Of a stretch of 64,000 nt of DNA, positions 36,001-51,000 are shown piece by piece. The stretch covers positions 59,114,043 through 59,178,042 of the forward strand of contig JAVIAB010000159.1 in NCBI GenBank assembly GCA_032433765.1, given 5' to 3'. This stretch comes from Megaustenia siamemsis (taxonomy: Eukaryota; Mollusca; Gastropoda; Stylommatophora; Ariophantidae). Each line of letters opens with the position of its first letter. The stretch's first letter is position 1. Made by a program: the position numbers and the translations under genes. The notes beneath the pieces were generated by a model, which was not told the origin of the DNA, did not search any database, and was given only the letters and a program-made list of their open reading frames with translations.

Positions 36001-39000
36001 GTTTATCGTTAATGAAGCCACGATCTCCGCAGTCTCACTTTAACTCAGAATTGGGCTTCCTGTTAGCTCCATCCAATCATATTGTTTATCGTTAATGAAG
36101 CCACGATCTCCGCAGTCTCACTTTAACTCAGAATTGGGCTTCCTGTTAGCTCCATCCAATCATATTGTTTATCGTTAATGAAGCCACGATCTCCGCAGTC
36201 TCACTTTAACTCAGAATTGGGCTTCCTGTTAGCTCCATCCAATCATATTGTTTATCGTTAATGAAGCCACGATCTCCGCAGTCTCACTTTAACTCAGAAT
36301 TGGGCTTCCTGTTAGCTCCATCCAATCATATTGTTTATCGTTAATGAAGCCACGATCTCCGCAGTCTCACTTTAACTCAGAATTGGGCTTCCTGTTAGCT
36401 CCATCCAATCATATTGTTTATCGTTAATGAAGCCACGATCTCCGCAGTCTCACTTTAACTCAGAATTGGGCTTCCTGTTAGCTCCATCCAATCATATTGT
36501 TTATCGTTAATGAAGCCACGATCTCCGCAGTCTCACTTTAACTCAGAATTGGGCTTCCTGTTAGCTCCATCCAATCATATTGTTTATCGTTAATGAAGCC
36601 ACGATCTCCGCAGTCTCACTTTAACTCAGAATTGGGCTTCCTGTTAGCTCCATCCAATCATATTGTTTATCGTTAATGAAGCCACGATCTCCGCAGTCTC
36701 ACTTTAACTCAGAATTGGGCTTCCTGTTAGCTCCATCCAATCATATTGTTTATCGTTAATGAAGCCACGATCTCCGCAGTCTCACTTTAACTCAGAATTG
36801 GGCTTCCTGTTAGCTCCATCCAATCATATTGTTTATCGTTAATGAAGCCACGATCTCCGCAGTCTCACTTTAACTCAGAATTGGGCTTCCTGTTAGCTCC
36901 ATCCAATCATATTGTTTATCGTTAATGAAGCCACGATCTCCGCAGTCTCACTTTAACTCAGAATTGGGCTTCCTGTTAGCTCCATCCAATCATATTGTTT
37001 ATCGTTAATGAAGCCACGATCTCCGCAGTCTCACTTTAACTCAGAATTGGGCTTCCTGTTAGCTCCATCCAATCATATTGTTTATCGTTAATGAAGCCAC
37101 GATCTCCGCAGTCTCACTTTAACTCAGAATTGGGCTTCCTGTTAGCTCCATCCAATCATATTGTTTATCGTTAATGAAGCCACGATCTCCGCAGTCTCAC
37201 TTTAACTCAGAATTGGGCTTCCTGTTAGCTCCATCCAATCATATTGTTTATCGTTAATGAAGCCACGATCTCCGCAGTCTCACTTTAACTCAGAATTGGG
37301 CTTCCTGTTAGCTCCATCCAATCATATTGTTTATCGTTAATGAAGCCACGATCTCCGCAGTCTCACTTTAACTCAGAATTGGGCTTCCTGTTAGCTCCAT
37401 CCAATCATATTGTTTATCGTTAATGAAGCCACGATCTCCGCAGTCTCACTTTAACTCAGAATTGGGCTTCCTGTTAGCTCCATCCAATCATATTGTTTAT
37501 CGTTAATGAAGCCACGATCTCCGCAGTCTCACTTTAACTCAGAATTGGGCTTCCTGTTAGCTCCATCCAATCATATTGTTTATCGTTAATGAAGCCACGA
37601 TCTCCGCAGTCTCACTTTAACTCAGAATTGGGCTTCCTGTTAGCTCCATCCAATCATATTGTTTATCGTTAATGAAGCCACGATCTCCGCAGTCTCACTT
37701 TAACTCAGAATTGGGCTTCCTGTTAGCTCCATCCAATCATATTGTTTATCGTTAATGAAGCCACGATCTCCGCAGTCTCACTTTAACTCAGAATTGGGCT
37801 TCCTGTTAGCTCCATCCAATCATATTGTTTATCGTTAATGAAGCCACGATCTCCGCAGTCTCACTTTAACTCAGAATTGGGCTTCCTGTTAGCTCCATCC
37901 AATCATATTGTTTATCGTTAATGAAGCCACGATCTCCGCAGTCTCACTTTAACTCAGAATTGGGCTTCCTGTTAGCTCCATCCAATCATATTGTTTATCG
38001 TTAATGAAGCCACGATCTCCGCAGTCTCACTTTAACTCAGAATTGGGCTTCCTGTTAGCTCCATCCAATCATATTGTTTATCGTTAATGAAGCCACGATC
38101 TCCGCAGTCTCACTTTAACTCAGAATTGGGCTTCCTGTTAGCTCCATCCAATCATATTGTTTATCGTTAATGAAGCCACGATCTCCGCAGTCTCACTTTA
38201 ACTCAGAATTGGGCTTCCTGTTAGCTCCATCCAATCATATTGTTTATCGTTAATGAAGCCACGATCTCCGCAGTCTCACTTTAACTCAGAATTGGGCTTC
38301 CTGTTAGCTCCATCCAATCATATTGTTTATCGTTAATGAAGCCACGATCTCCGCAGTCTCACTTTAACTCAGAATTGGGCTTCCTGTTAGCTCCATCCAA
38401 TCATATTGTTTATCGTTAATGAAGCCACGATCTCCGCAGTCTCACTTTAACTCAGAATTGGGCTTCCTGTTAGCTCCATCCAATCATATTGTTTATCGTT
38501 AATGAAGCCACGATCTCCGCAGTCTCACTTTAACTCAGAATTGGGCTTCCTGTTAGCTCCATCCAATCATATTGTTTATCGTTAATGAAGCCACGATCTC
38601 CGCAGTCTCACTTTAACTCAGAATTGGGCTTCCTGTTAGCTCCATCCAATCATATTGTTTATCGTTAATGAAGCCACGATCTCCGCAGTCTCACTTTAAC
38701 TCAGAATTGGGCTTCCTGTTAGCTCCATCCAATCATATTGTTTATCGTTAATGAAGCCACGATCTCCGCAGTCTCACTTTAACTCAGAATTGGGCTTCCT
38801 GTTAGCTCCATCCAATCATATTGTTTATCGTTAATGAAGCCACGATCTCCGCAGTCTCACTTTAACTCAGAATTGGGCTTCCTGTTAGCTCCATCCAATC
38901 ATATTGTTTATCGTTAATGAAGCCACGATCTCCGCAGTCTCACTTTAACTCAGAATTGGGCTTCCTGTTAGCTCCATCCAATCATATTGTTTATCGTTAA

Positions 39001-42000
39001 TGAAGCCACGATCTCCGCAGTCTCACTTTAACTCAGAATTGGGCTTCCTGTTAGCTCCATCCAATCATATTGTTTATCGTTAATGAAGCCACGATCTCCG
39101 CAGTCTCACTTTAACTCAGAATTGGGCTTCCTGTTAGCTCCATCCAATCATATTGTTTATCGTTAATGAAGCCACGATCTCCGCAGTCTCACTTTAACTC
39201 AGAATTGGGCTTCCTGTTAGCTCCATCCAATCATATTGTTTATCGTTAATGAAGCCACGATCTCCGCAGTCTCACTTTAACTCAGAATTGGGCTTCCTGT
39301 TAGCTCCATCCAATCATATTGTTTATCGTTAATGAAGCCACGATCTCCGCAGTCTCACTTTAACTCAGAATTGGGCTTCCTGTTAGCTCCATCCAATCAT
39401 ATTGTTTATCGTTAATGAAGCCACGATCTCCGCAGTCTCACTTTAACTCAGAATTGGGCTTCCTGTTAGCTCCATCCAATCATATTGTTTATCGTTAATG
39501 AAGCCACGATCTCCGCAGTCTCACTTTAACTCAGAATTGGGCTTCCTGTTAGCTCCATCCAATCATATTGTTTATCGTTAATGAAGCCACGATCTCCGCA
39601 GTCTCACTTTAACTCAGAATTGGGCTTCCTGTTAGCTCCATCCAATCATATTGTTTATCGTTAATGAAGCCACGATCTCCGCAGTCTCACTTTAACTCAG
39701 AATTGGGCTTCCTGTTAGCTCCATCCAATCATATTGTTTATCGTTAATGAAGCCACGATCTCCGCAGTCTCACTTTAACTCAGAATTGGGCTTCCTGTTA
39801 GCTCCATCCAATCATATTGTTTATCGTTAATGAAGCCACGATCTCCGCAGTCTCACTTTAACTCAGAATTGGGCTTCCTGTTAGCTCCATCCAATCATAT
39901 TGTTTATCGTTAATGAAGCCACGATCTCCGCAGTCTCACTTTAACTCAGAATTGGGCTTCCTGTTAGCTCCATCCAATCATATTGTTTATCGTTAATGAA
40001 GCCACGATCTCCGCAGTCTCACTTTAACTCAGAATTGGGCTTCCTGTTAGCTCCATCCAATCATATTGTTTATCGTTAATGAAGCCACGATCTCCGCAGT
40101 CTCACTTTAACTCAGAATTGGGCTTCCTGTTAGCTCCATCCAATCATATTGTTTATCGTTAATGAAGCCACGATCTCCGCAGTCTCACTTTAACTCAGAA
40201 TTGGGCTTCCTGTTAGCTCCATCCAATCATATTGTTTATCGTTAATGAAGCCACGATCTCCGCAGTCTCACTTTAACTCAGAATTGGGCTTCCTGTTAGC
40301 TCCATCCAATCATATTGTTTATCGTTAATGAAGCCACGATCTCCGCAGTCTCACTTTAACTCAGAATTGGGCTTCCTGTTAGCTCCATCCAATCATATTG
40401 TTTATCGTTAATGAAGCCACGATCTCCGCAGTCTCACTTTAACTCAGAATTGGGCTTCCTGTTAGCTCCATCCAATCATATTGTTTATCGTTAATGAAGC
40501 CACGATCTCCGCAGTCTCACTTTAACTCAGAATTGGGCTTCCTGTTAGCTCCATCCAATCATATTGTTTATCGTTAATGAAGCCACGATCTCCGCAGTCT
40601 CACTTTAACTCAGAATTGGGCTTCCTGTTAGCTCCATCCAATCATATTGTTTATCGTTAATGAAGCCACGATCTCCGCAGTCTCACTTTAACTCAGAATT
40701 GGGCTTCCTGTTAGCTCCATCCAATCATATTGTTTATCGTTAATGAAGCCACGATCTCCGCAGTCTCACTTTAACTCAGAATTGGGCTTCCTGTTAGCTC
40801 CATCCAATCATATTGTTTATCGTTAATGAAGCCACGATCTCCGCAGTCTCACTTTAACTCAGAATTGGGCTTCCTGTTAGCTCCATCCAATCATATTGTT
40901 TATCGTTAATGAAGCCACGATCTCCGCAGTCTCACTTTAACTCAGAATTGGGCTTCCTGTTAGCTCCATCCAATCATATTGTTTATCGTTAATGAAGCCA
41001 CGATCTCCGCAGTCTCACTTTAACTCAGAATTGGGCTTCCTGTTAGCTCCATCCAATCATATTGTTTATCGTTAATGAAGCCACGATCTCCGCAGTCTCA
41101 CTTTAACTCAGAATTGGGCTTCCTGTTAGCTCCATCCAATCATATTGTTTATCGTTAATGAAGCCACGATCTCCGCAGTCTCACTTTAACTCAGAATTGG
41201 GCTTCCTGTTAGCTCCATCCAATCATATTGTTTATCGTTAATGAAGCCACGATCTCCGCAGTCTCACTTTAACTCAGAATTGGGCTTCCTGTTAGCTCCA
41301 TCCAATCATATTGTTTATCGTTAATGAAGCCACGATCTCCGCAGTCTCACTTTAACTCAGAATTGGGCTTCCTGTTAGCTCCATCCAATCATATTGTTTA
41401 TCGTTAATGAAGCCACGATCTCCGCAGTCTCACTTTAACTCAGAATTGGGCTTCCTGTTAGCTCCATCCAATCATATTGTTTATCGTTAATGAAGCCACG
41501 ATCTCCGCAGTCTCACTTTAACTCAGAATTGGGCTTCCTGTTAGCTCCATCCAATCATATTGTTTATCGTTAATGAAGCCACGATCTCCGCAGTCTCACT
41601 TTAACTCAGAATTGGGCTTCCTGTTAGCTCCATCCAATCATATTGTTTATCGTTAATGAAGCCACGATCTCCGCAGTCTCACTTTAACTCAGAATTGGGC
41701 TTCCTGTTAGCTCCATCCAATCATATTGTTTATCGTTAATGAAGCCACGATCTCCGCAGTCTCACTTTAACTCAGAATTGGGCTTCCTGTTAGCTCCATC
41801 CAATCATATTGTTTATCGTTAATGAAGCCACGATCTCCGCAGTCTCACTTTAACTCAGAATTGGGCTTCCTGTTAGCTCCATCCAATCATATTGTTTATC
41901 GTTAATGAAGCCACGATCTCCGCAGTCTCACTTTAACTCAGAATTGGGCTTCCTGTTAGCTCCATCCAATCATATTGTTTATCGTTAATGAAGCCACGAT

Positions 42001-45000
42001 CTCCGCAGTCTCACTTTAACTCAGAATTGGGCTTCCTGTTAGCTCCATCCAATCATATTGTTTATCGTTAATGAAGCCACGATCTCCGCAGTCTCACTTT
42101 AACTCAGAATTGGGCTTCCTGTTAGCTCCATCCAATCATATTGTTTATCGTTAATGAAGCCACGATCTCCGCAGTCTCACTTTAACTCAGAATTGGGCTT
42201 CCTGTTAGCTCCATCCAATCATATTGTTTATCGTTAATGAAGCCACGATCTCCGCAGTCTCACTTTAACTCAGAATTGGGCTTCCTGTTAGCTCCATCCA
42301 ATCATATTGTTTATCGTTAATGAAGCCACGATCTCCGCAGTCTCACTTTAACTCAGAATTGGGCTTCCTGTTAGCTCCATCCAATCATATTGTTTATCGT
42401 TAATGAAGCCACGATCTCCGCAGTCTCACTTTAACTCAGAATTGGGCTTCCTGTTAGCTCCATCCAATCATATTGTTTATCGTTAATGAAGCCACGATCT
42501 CCGCAGTCTCACTTTAACTCAGAATTGGGCTTCCTGTTAGCTCCATCCAATCATATTGTTTATCGTTAATGAAGCCACGATCTCCGCAGTCTCACTTTAA
42601 CTCAGAATTGGGCTTCCTGTTAGCTCCATCCAATCATATTGTTTATCGTTAATGAAGCCACGATCTCCGCAGTCTCACTTTAACTCAGAATTGGGCTTCC
42701 TGTTAGCTCCATCCAATCATATTGTTTATCGTTAATGAAGCCACGATCTCCGCAGTCTCACTTTAACTCAGAATTGGGCTTCCTGTTAGCTCCATCCAAT
42801 CATATTGTTTATCGTTAATGAAGCCACGATCTCCGCAGTCTCACTTTAACTCAGAATTGGGCTTCCTGTTAGCTCCATCCAATCATATTGTTTATCGTTA
42901 ATGAAGCCACGATCTCCGCAGTCTCACTTTAACTCAGAATTGGGCTTCCTGTTAGCTCCATCCAATCATATTGTTTATCGTTAATGAAGCCACGATCTCC
43001 GCAGTCTCACTTTAACTCAGAATTGGGCTTCCTGTTAGCTCCATCCAATCATATTGTTTATCGTTAATGAAGCCACGATCTCCGCAGTCTCACTTTAACT
43101 CAGAATTGGGCTTCCTGTTAGCTCCATCCAATCATATTGTTTATCGTTAATGAAGCCACGATCTCCGCAGTCTCACTTTAACTCAGAATTGGGCTTCCTG
43201 TTAGCTCCATCCAATCATATTGTTTATCGTTAATGAAGCCACGATCTCCGCAGTCTCACTTTAACTCAGAATTGGGCTTCCTGTTAGCTCCATCCAATCA
43301 TATTGTTTATCGTTAATGAAGCCACGATCTCCGCAGTCTCACTTTAACTCAGAATTGGGCTTCCTGTTAGCTCCATCCAATCATATTGTTTATCGTTAAT
43401 GAAGCCACGATCTCCGCAGTCTCACTTTAACTCAGAATTGGGCTTCCTGTTAGCTCCATCCAATCATATTGTTTATCGTTAATGAAGCCACGATCTCCGC
43501 AGTCTCACTTTAACTCAGAATTGGGCTTCCTGTTAGCTCCATCCAATCATATTGTTTATCGTTAATGAAGCCACGATCTCCGCAGTCTCACTTTAACTCA
43601 GAATTGGGCTTCCTGTTAGCTCCATCCAATCATATTGTTTATCGTTAATGAAGCCACGATCTCCGCAGTCTCACTTTAACTCAGAATTGGGCTTCCTGTT
43701 AGCTCCATCCAATCATATTGTTTATCGTTAATGAAGCCACGATCTCCGCAGTCTCACTTTAACTCAGAATTGGGCTTCCTGTTAGCTCCATCCAATCATA
43801 TTGTTTATCGTTAATGAAGCCACGATCTCCGCAGTCTCACTTTAACTCAGAATTGGGCTTCCTGTTAGCTCCATCCAATCATATTGTTTATCGTTAATGA
43901 AGCCACGATCTCCGCAGTCTCACTTTAACTCAGAATTGGGCTTCCTGTTAGCTCCATCCAATCATATTGTTTATCGTTAATGAAGCCACGATCTCCGCAG
44001 TCTCACTTTAACTCAGAATTGGGCTTCCTGTTAGCTCCATCCAATCATATTGTTTATCGTTAATGAAGCCACGATCTCCGCAGTCTCACTTTAACTCAGA
44101 ATTGGGCTTCCTGTTAGCTCCATCCAATCATATTGTTTATCGTTAATGAAGCCACGATCTCCGCAGTCTCACTTTAACTCAGAATTGGGCTTCCTGTTAG
44201 CTCCATCCAATCATATTGTTTATCGTTAATGAAGCCACGATCTCCGCAGTCTCACTTTAACTCAGAATTGGGCTTCCTGTTAGCTCCATCCAATCATATT
44301 GTTTATCGTTAATGAAGCCACGATCTCCGCAGTCTCACTTTAACTCAGAATTGGGCTTCCTGTTAGCTCCATCCAATCATATTGTTTATCGTTAATGAAG
44401 CCACGATCTCCGCAGTCTCACTTTAACTCAGAATTGGGCTTCCTGTTAGCTCCATCCAATCATATTGTTTATCGTTAATGAAGCCACGATCTCCGCAGTC
44501 TCACTTTAACTCAGAATTGGGCTTCCTGTTAGCTCCATCCAATCATATTGTTTATCGTTAATGAAGCCACGATCTCCGCAGTCTCACTTTAACTCAGAAT
44601 TGGGCTTCCTGTTAGCTCCATCCAATCATATTGTTTATCGTTAATGAAGCCACGATCTCCGCAGTCTCACTTTAACTCAGAATTGGGCTTCCTGTTAGCT
44701 CCATCCAATCATATTGTTTATCGTTAATGAAGCCACGATCTCCGCAGTCTCACTTTAACTCAGAATTGGGCTTCCTGTTAGCTCCATCCAATCATATTGT
44801 TTATCGTTAATGAAGCCACGATCTCCGCAGTCTCACTTTAACTCAGAATTGGGCTTCCTGTTAGCTCCATCCAATCATATTGTTTATCGTTAATGAAGCC
44901 ACGATCTCCGCAGTCTCACTTTAACTCAGAATTGGGCTTCCTGTTAGCTCCATCCAATCATATTGTTTATCGTTAATGAAGCCACGATCTCCGCAGTCTC

Positions 45001-48000
45001 ACTTTAACTCAGAATTGGGCTTCCTGTTAGCTCCATCCAATCATATTGTTTATCGTTAATGAAGCCACGATCTCCGCAGTCTCACTTTAACTCAGAATTG
45101 GGCTTCCTGTTAGCTCCATCCAATCATATTGTTTATCGTTAATGAAGCCACGATCTCCGCAGTCTCACTTTAACTCAGAATTGGGCTTCCTGTTAGCTCC
45201 ATCCAATCATATTGTTTATCGTTAATGAAGCCACGATCTCCGCAGTCTCACTTTAACTCAGAATTGGGCTTCCTGTTAGCTCCATCCAATCATATTGTTT
45301 ATCGTTAATGAAGCCACGATCTCCGCAGTCTCACTTTAACTCAGAATTGGGCTTCCTGTTAGCTCCATCCAATCATATTGTTTATCGTTAATGAAGCCAC
45401 GATCTCCGCAGTCTCACTTTAACTCAGAATTGGGCTTCCTGTTAGCTCCATCCAATCATATTGTTTATCGTTAATGAAGCCACGATCTCCGCAGTCTCAC
45501 TTTAACTCAGAATTGGGCTTCCTGTTAGCTCCATCCAATCATATTGTTTATCGTTAATGAAGCCACGATCTCCGCAGTCTCACTTTAACTCAGAATTGGG
45601 CTTCCTGTTAGCTCCATCCAATCATATTGTTTATCGTTAATGAAGCCACGATCTCCGCAGTCTCACTTTAACTCAGAATTGGGCTTCCTGTTAGCTCCAT
45701 CCAATCATATTGTTTATCGTTAATGAAGCCACGATCTCCGCAGTCTCACTTTAACTCAGAATTGGGCTTCCTGTTAGCTCCATCCAATCATATTGTTTAT
45801 CGTTAATGAAGCCACGATCTCCGCAGTCTCACTTTAACTCAGAATTGGGCTTCCTGTTAGCTCCATCCAATCATATTGTTTATCGTTAATGAAGCCACGA
45901 TCTCCGCAGTCTCACTTTAACTCAGAATTGGGCTTCCTGTTAGCTCCATCCAATCATATTGTTTATCGTTAATGAAGCCACGATCTCCGCAGTCTCACTT
46001 TAACTCAGAATTGGGCTTCCTGTTAGCTCCATCCAATCATATTGTTTATCGTTAATGAAGCCACGATCTCCGCAGTCTCACTTTAACTCAGAATTGGGCT
46101 TCCTGTTAGCTCCATCCAATCATATTGTTTATCGTTAATGAAGCCACGATCTCCGCAGTCTCACTTTAACTCAGAATTGGGCTTCCTGTTAGCTCCATCC
46201 AATCATATTGTTTATCGTTAATGAAGCCACGATCTCCGCAGTCTCACTTTAACTCAGAATTGGGCTTCCTGTTAGCTCCATCCAATCATATTGTTTATCG
46301 TTAATGAAGCCACGATCTCCGCAGTCTCACTTTAACTCAGAATTGGGCTTCCTGTTAGCTCCATCCAATCATATTGTTTATCGTTAATGAAGCCACGATC
46401 TCCGCAGTCTCACTTTAACTCAGAATTGGGCTTCCTGTTAGCTCCATCCAATCATATTGTTTATCGTTAATGAAGCCACGATCTCCGCAGTCTCACTTTA
46501 ACTCAGAATTGGGCTTCCTGTTAGCTCCATCCAATCATATTGTTTATCGTTAATGAAGCCACGATCTCCGCAGTCTCACTTTAACTCAGAATTGGGCTTC
46601 CTGTTAGCTCCATCCAATCATATTGTTTATCGTTAATGAAGCCACGATCTCCGCAGTCTCACTTTAACTCAGAATTGGGCTTCCTGTTAGCTCCATCCAA
46701 TCATATTGTTTATCGTTAATGAAGCCACGATCTCCGCAGTCTCACTTTAACTCAGAATTGGGCTTCCTGTTAGCTCCATCCAATCATATTGTTTATCGTT
46801 AATGAAGCCACGATCTCCGCAGTCTCACTTTAACTCAGAATTGGGCTTCCTGTTAGCTCCATCCAATCATATTGTTTATCGTTAATGAAGCCACGATCTC
46901 CGCAGTCTCACTTTAACTCAGAATTGGGCTTCCTGTTAGCTCCATCCAATCATATTGTTTATCGTTAATGAAGCCACGATCTCCGCAGTCTCACTTTAAC
47001 TCAGAATTGGGCTTCCTGTTAGCTCCATCCAATCATATTGTTTATCGTTAATGAAGCCACGATCTCCGCAGTCTCACTTTAACTCAGAATTGGGCTTCCT
47101 GTTAGCTCCATCCAATCATATTGTTTATCGTTAATGAAGCCACGATCTCCGCAGTCTCACTTTAACTCAGAATTGGGCTTCCTGTTAGCTCCATCCAATC
47201 ATATTGTTTATCGTTAATGAAGCCACGATCTCCGCAGTCTCACTTTAACTCAGAATTGGGCTTCCTGTTAGCTCCATCCAATCATATTGTTTATCGTTAA
47301 TGAAGCCACGATCTCCGCAGTCTCACTTTAACTCAGAATTGGGCTTCCTGTTAGCTCCATCCAATCATATTGTTTATCGTTAATGAAGCCACGATCTCCG
47401 CAGTCTCACTTTAACTCAGAATTGGGCTTCCTGTTAGCTCCATCCAATCATATTGTTTATCGTTAATGAAGCCACGATCTCCGCAGTCTCACTTTAACTC
47501 AGAATTGGGCTTCCTGTTAGCTCCATCCAATCATATTGTTTATCGTTAATGAAGCCACGATCTCCGCAGTCTCACTTTAACTCAGAATTGGGCTTCCTGT
47601 TAGCTCCATCCAATCATATTGTTTATCGTTAATGAAGCCACGATCTCCGCAGTCTCACTTTAACTCAGAATTGGGCTTCCTGTTAGCTCCATCCAATCAT
47701 ATTGTTTATCGTTAATGAAGCCACGATCTCCGCAGTCTCACTTTAACTCAGAATTGGGCTTCCTGTTAGCTCCATCCAATCATATTGTTTATCGTTAATG
47801 AAGCCACGATCTCCGCAGTCTCACTTTAACTCAGAATTGGGCTTCCTGTTAGCTCCATCCAATCATATTGTTTATCGTTAATGAAGCCACGATCTCCGCA
47901 GTCTCACTTTAACTCAGAATTGGGCTTCCTGTTAGCTCCATCCAATCATATTGTTTATCGTTAATGAAGCCACGATCTCCGCAGTCTCACTTTAACTCAG

Positions 48001-51000
48001 AATTGGGCTTCCTGTTAGCTCCATCCAATCATATTGTTTATCGTTAATGAAGCCACGATCTCCGCAGTCTCACTTTAACTCAGAATTGGGCTTCCTGTTA
48101 GCTCCATCCAATCATATTGTTTATCGTTAATGAAGCCACGATCTCCGCAGTCTCACTTTAACTCAGAATTGGGCTTCCTGTTAGCTCCATCCAATCATAT
48201 TGTTTATCGTTAATGAAGCCACGATCTCCGCAGTCTCACTTTAACTCAGAATTGGGCTTCCTGTTAGCTCCATCCAATCATATTGTTTATCGTTAATGAA
48301 GCCACGATCTCCGCAGTCTCACTTTAACTCAGAATTGGGCTTCCTGTTAGCTCCATCCAATCATATTGTTTATCGTTAATGAAGCCACGATCTCCGCAGT
48401 CTCACTTTAACTCAGAATTGGGCTTCCTGTTAGCTCCATCCAATCATATTGTTTATCGTTAATGAAGCCACGATCTCCGCAGTCTCACTTTAACTCAGAA
48501 TTGGGCTTCCTGTTAGCTCCATCCAATCATATTGTTTATCGTTAATGAAGCCACGATCTCCGCAGTCTCACTTTAACTCAGAATTGGGCTTCCTGTTAGC
48601 TCCATCCAATCATATTGTTTATCGTTAATGAAGCCACGATCTCCGCAGTCTCACTTTAACTCAGAATTGGGCTTCCTGTTAGCTCCATCCAATCATATTG
48701 TTTATCGTTAATGAAGCCACGATCTCCGCAGTCTCACTTTAACTCAGAATTGGGCTTCCTGTTAGCTCCATCCAATCATATTGTTTATCGTTAATGAAGC
48801 CACGATCTCCGCAGTCTCACTTTAACTCAGAATTGGGCTTCCTGTTAGCTCCATCCAATCATATTGTTTATCGTTAATGAAGCCACGATCTCCGCAGTCT
48901 CACTTTAACTCAGAATTGGGCTTCCTGTTAGCTCCATCCAATCATATTGTTTATCGTTAATGAAGCCACGATCTCCGCAGTCTCACTTTAACTCAGAATT
49001 GGGCTTCCTGTTAGCTCCATCCAATCATATTGTTTATCGTTAATGAAGCCACGATCTCCGCAGTCTCACTTTAACTCAGAATTGGGCTTCCTGTTAGCTC
49101 CATCCAATCATATTGTTTATCGTTAATGAAGCCACGATCTCCGCAGTCTCACTTTAACTCAGAATTGGGCTTCCTGTTAGCTCCATCCAATCATATTGTT
49201 TATCGTTAATGAAGCCACGATCTCCGCAGTCTCACTTTAACTCAGAATTGGGCTTCCTGTTAGCTCCATCCAATCATATTGTTTATCGTTAATGAAGCCA
49301 CGATCTCCGCAGTCTCACTTTAACTCAGAATTGGGCTTCCTGTTAGCTCCATCCAATCATATTGTTTATCGTTAATGAAGCCACGATCTCCGCAGTCTCA
49401 CTTTAACTCAGAATTGGGCTTCCTGTTAGCTCCATCCAATCATATTGTTTATCGTTAATGAAGCCACGATCTCCGCAGTCTCACTTTAACTCAGAATTGG
49501 GCTTCCTGTTAGCTCCATCCAATCATATTGTTTATCGTTAATGAAGCCACGATCTCCGCAGTCTCACTTTAACTCAGAATTGGGCTTCCTGTTAGCTCCA
49601 TCCAATCATATTGTTTATCGTTAATGAAGCCACGATCTCCGCAGTCTCACTTTAACTCAGAATTGGGCTTCCTGTTAGCTCCATCCAATCATATTGTTTA
49701 TCGTTAATGAAGCCACGATCTCCGCAGTCTCACTTTAACTCAGAATTGGGCTTCCTGTTAGCTCCATCCAATCATATTGTTTATCGTTAATGAAGCCACG
49801 ATCTCCGCAGTCTCACTTTAACTCAGAATTGGGCTTCCTGTTAGCTCCATCCAATCATATTGTTTATCGTTAATGAAGCCACGATCTCCGCAGTCTCACT
49901 TTAACTCAGAATTGGGCTTCCTGTTAGCTCCATCCAATCATATTGTTTATCGTTAATGAAGCCACGATCTCCGCAGTCTCACTTTAACTCAGAATTGGGC
50001 TTCCTGTTAGCTCCATCCAATCATATTGTTTATCGTTAATGAAGCCACGATCTCCGCAGTCTCACTTTAACTCAGAATTGGGCTTCCTGTTAGCTCCATC
50101 CAATCATATTGTTTATCGTTAATGAAGCCACGATCTCCGCAGTCTCACTTTAACTCAGAATTGGGCTTCCTGTTAGCTCCATCCAATCATATTGTTTATC
50201 GTTAATGAAGCCACGATCTCCGCAGTCTCACTTTAACTCAGAATTGGGCTTCCTGTTAGCTCCATCCAATCATATTGTTTATCGTTAATGAAGCCACGAT
50301 CTCCGCAGTCTCACTTTAACTCAGAATTGGGCTTCCTGTTAGCTCCATCCAATCATATTGTTTATCGTTAATGAAGCCACGATCTCCGCAGTCTCACTTT
50401 AACTCAGAATTGGGCTTCCTGTTAGCTCCATCCAATCATATTGTTTATCGTTAATGAAGCCACGATCTCCGCAGTCTCACTTTAACTCAGAATTGGGCTT
50501 CCTGTTAGCTCCATCCAATCATATTGTTTATCGTTAATGAAGCCACGATCTCCGCAGTCTCACTTTAACTCAGAATTGGGCTTCCTGTTAGCTCCATCCA
50601 ATCATATTGTTTATCGTTAATGAAGCCACGATCTCCGCAGTCTCACTTTAACTCAGAATTGGGCTTCCTGTTAGCTCCATCCAATCATATTGTTTATCGT
50701 TAATGAAGCCACGATCTCCGCAGTCTCACTTTAACTCAGAATTGGGCTTCCTGTTAGCTCCATCCAATCATATTGTTTATCGTTAATGAAGCCACGATCT
50801 CCGCAGTCTCACTTTAACTCAGAATTGGGCTTCCTGTTAGCTCCATCCAATCATATTGTTTATCGTTAATGAAGCCACGATCTCCGCAGTCTCACTTTAA
50901 CTCAGAATTGGGCTTCCTGTTAGCTCCATCCAATCATATTGTTTATCGTTAATGAAGCCACGATCTCCGCAGTCTCACTTTAACTCAGAATTGGGCTTCC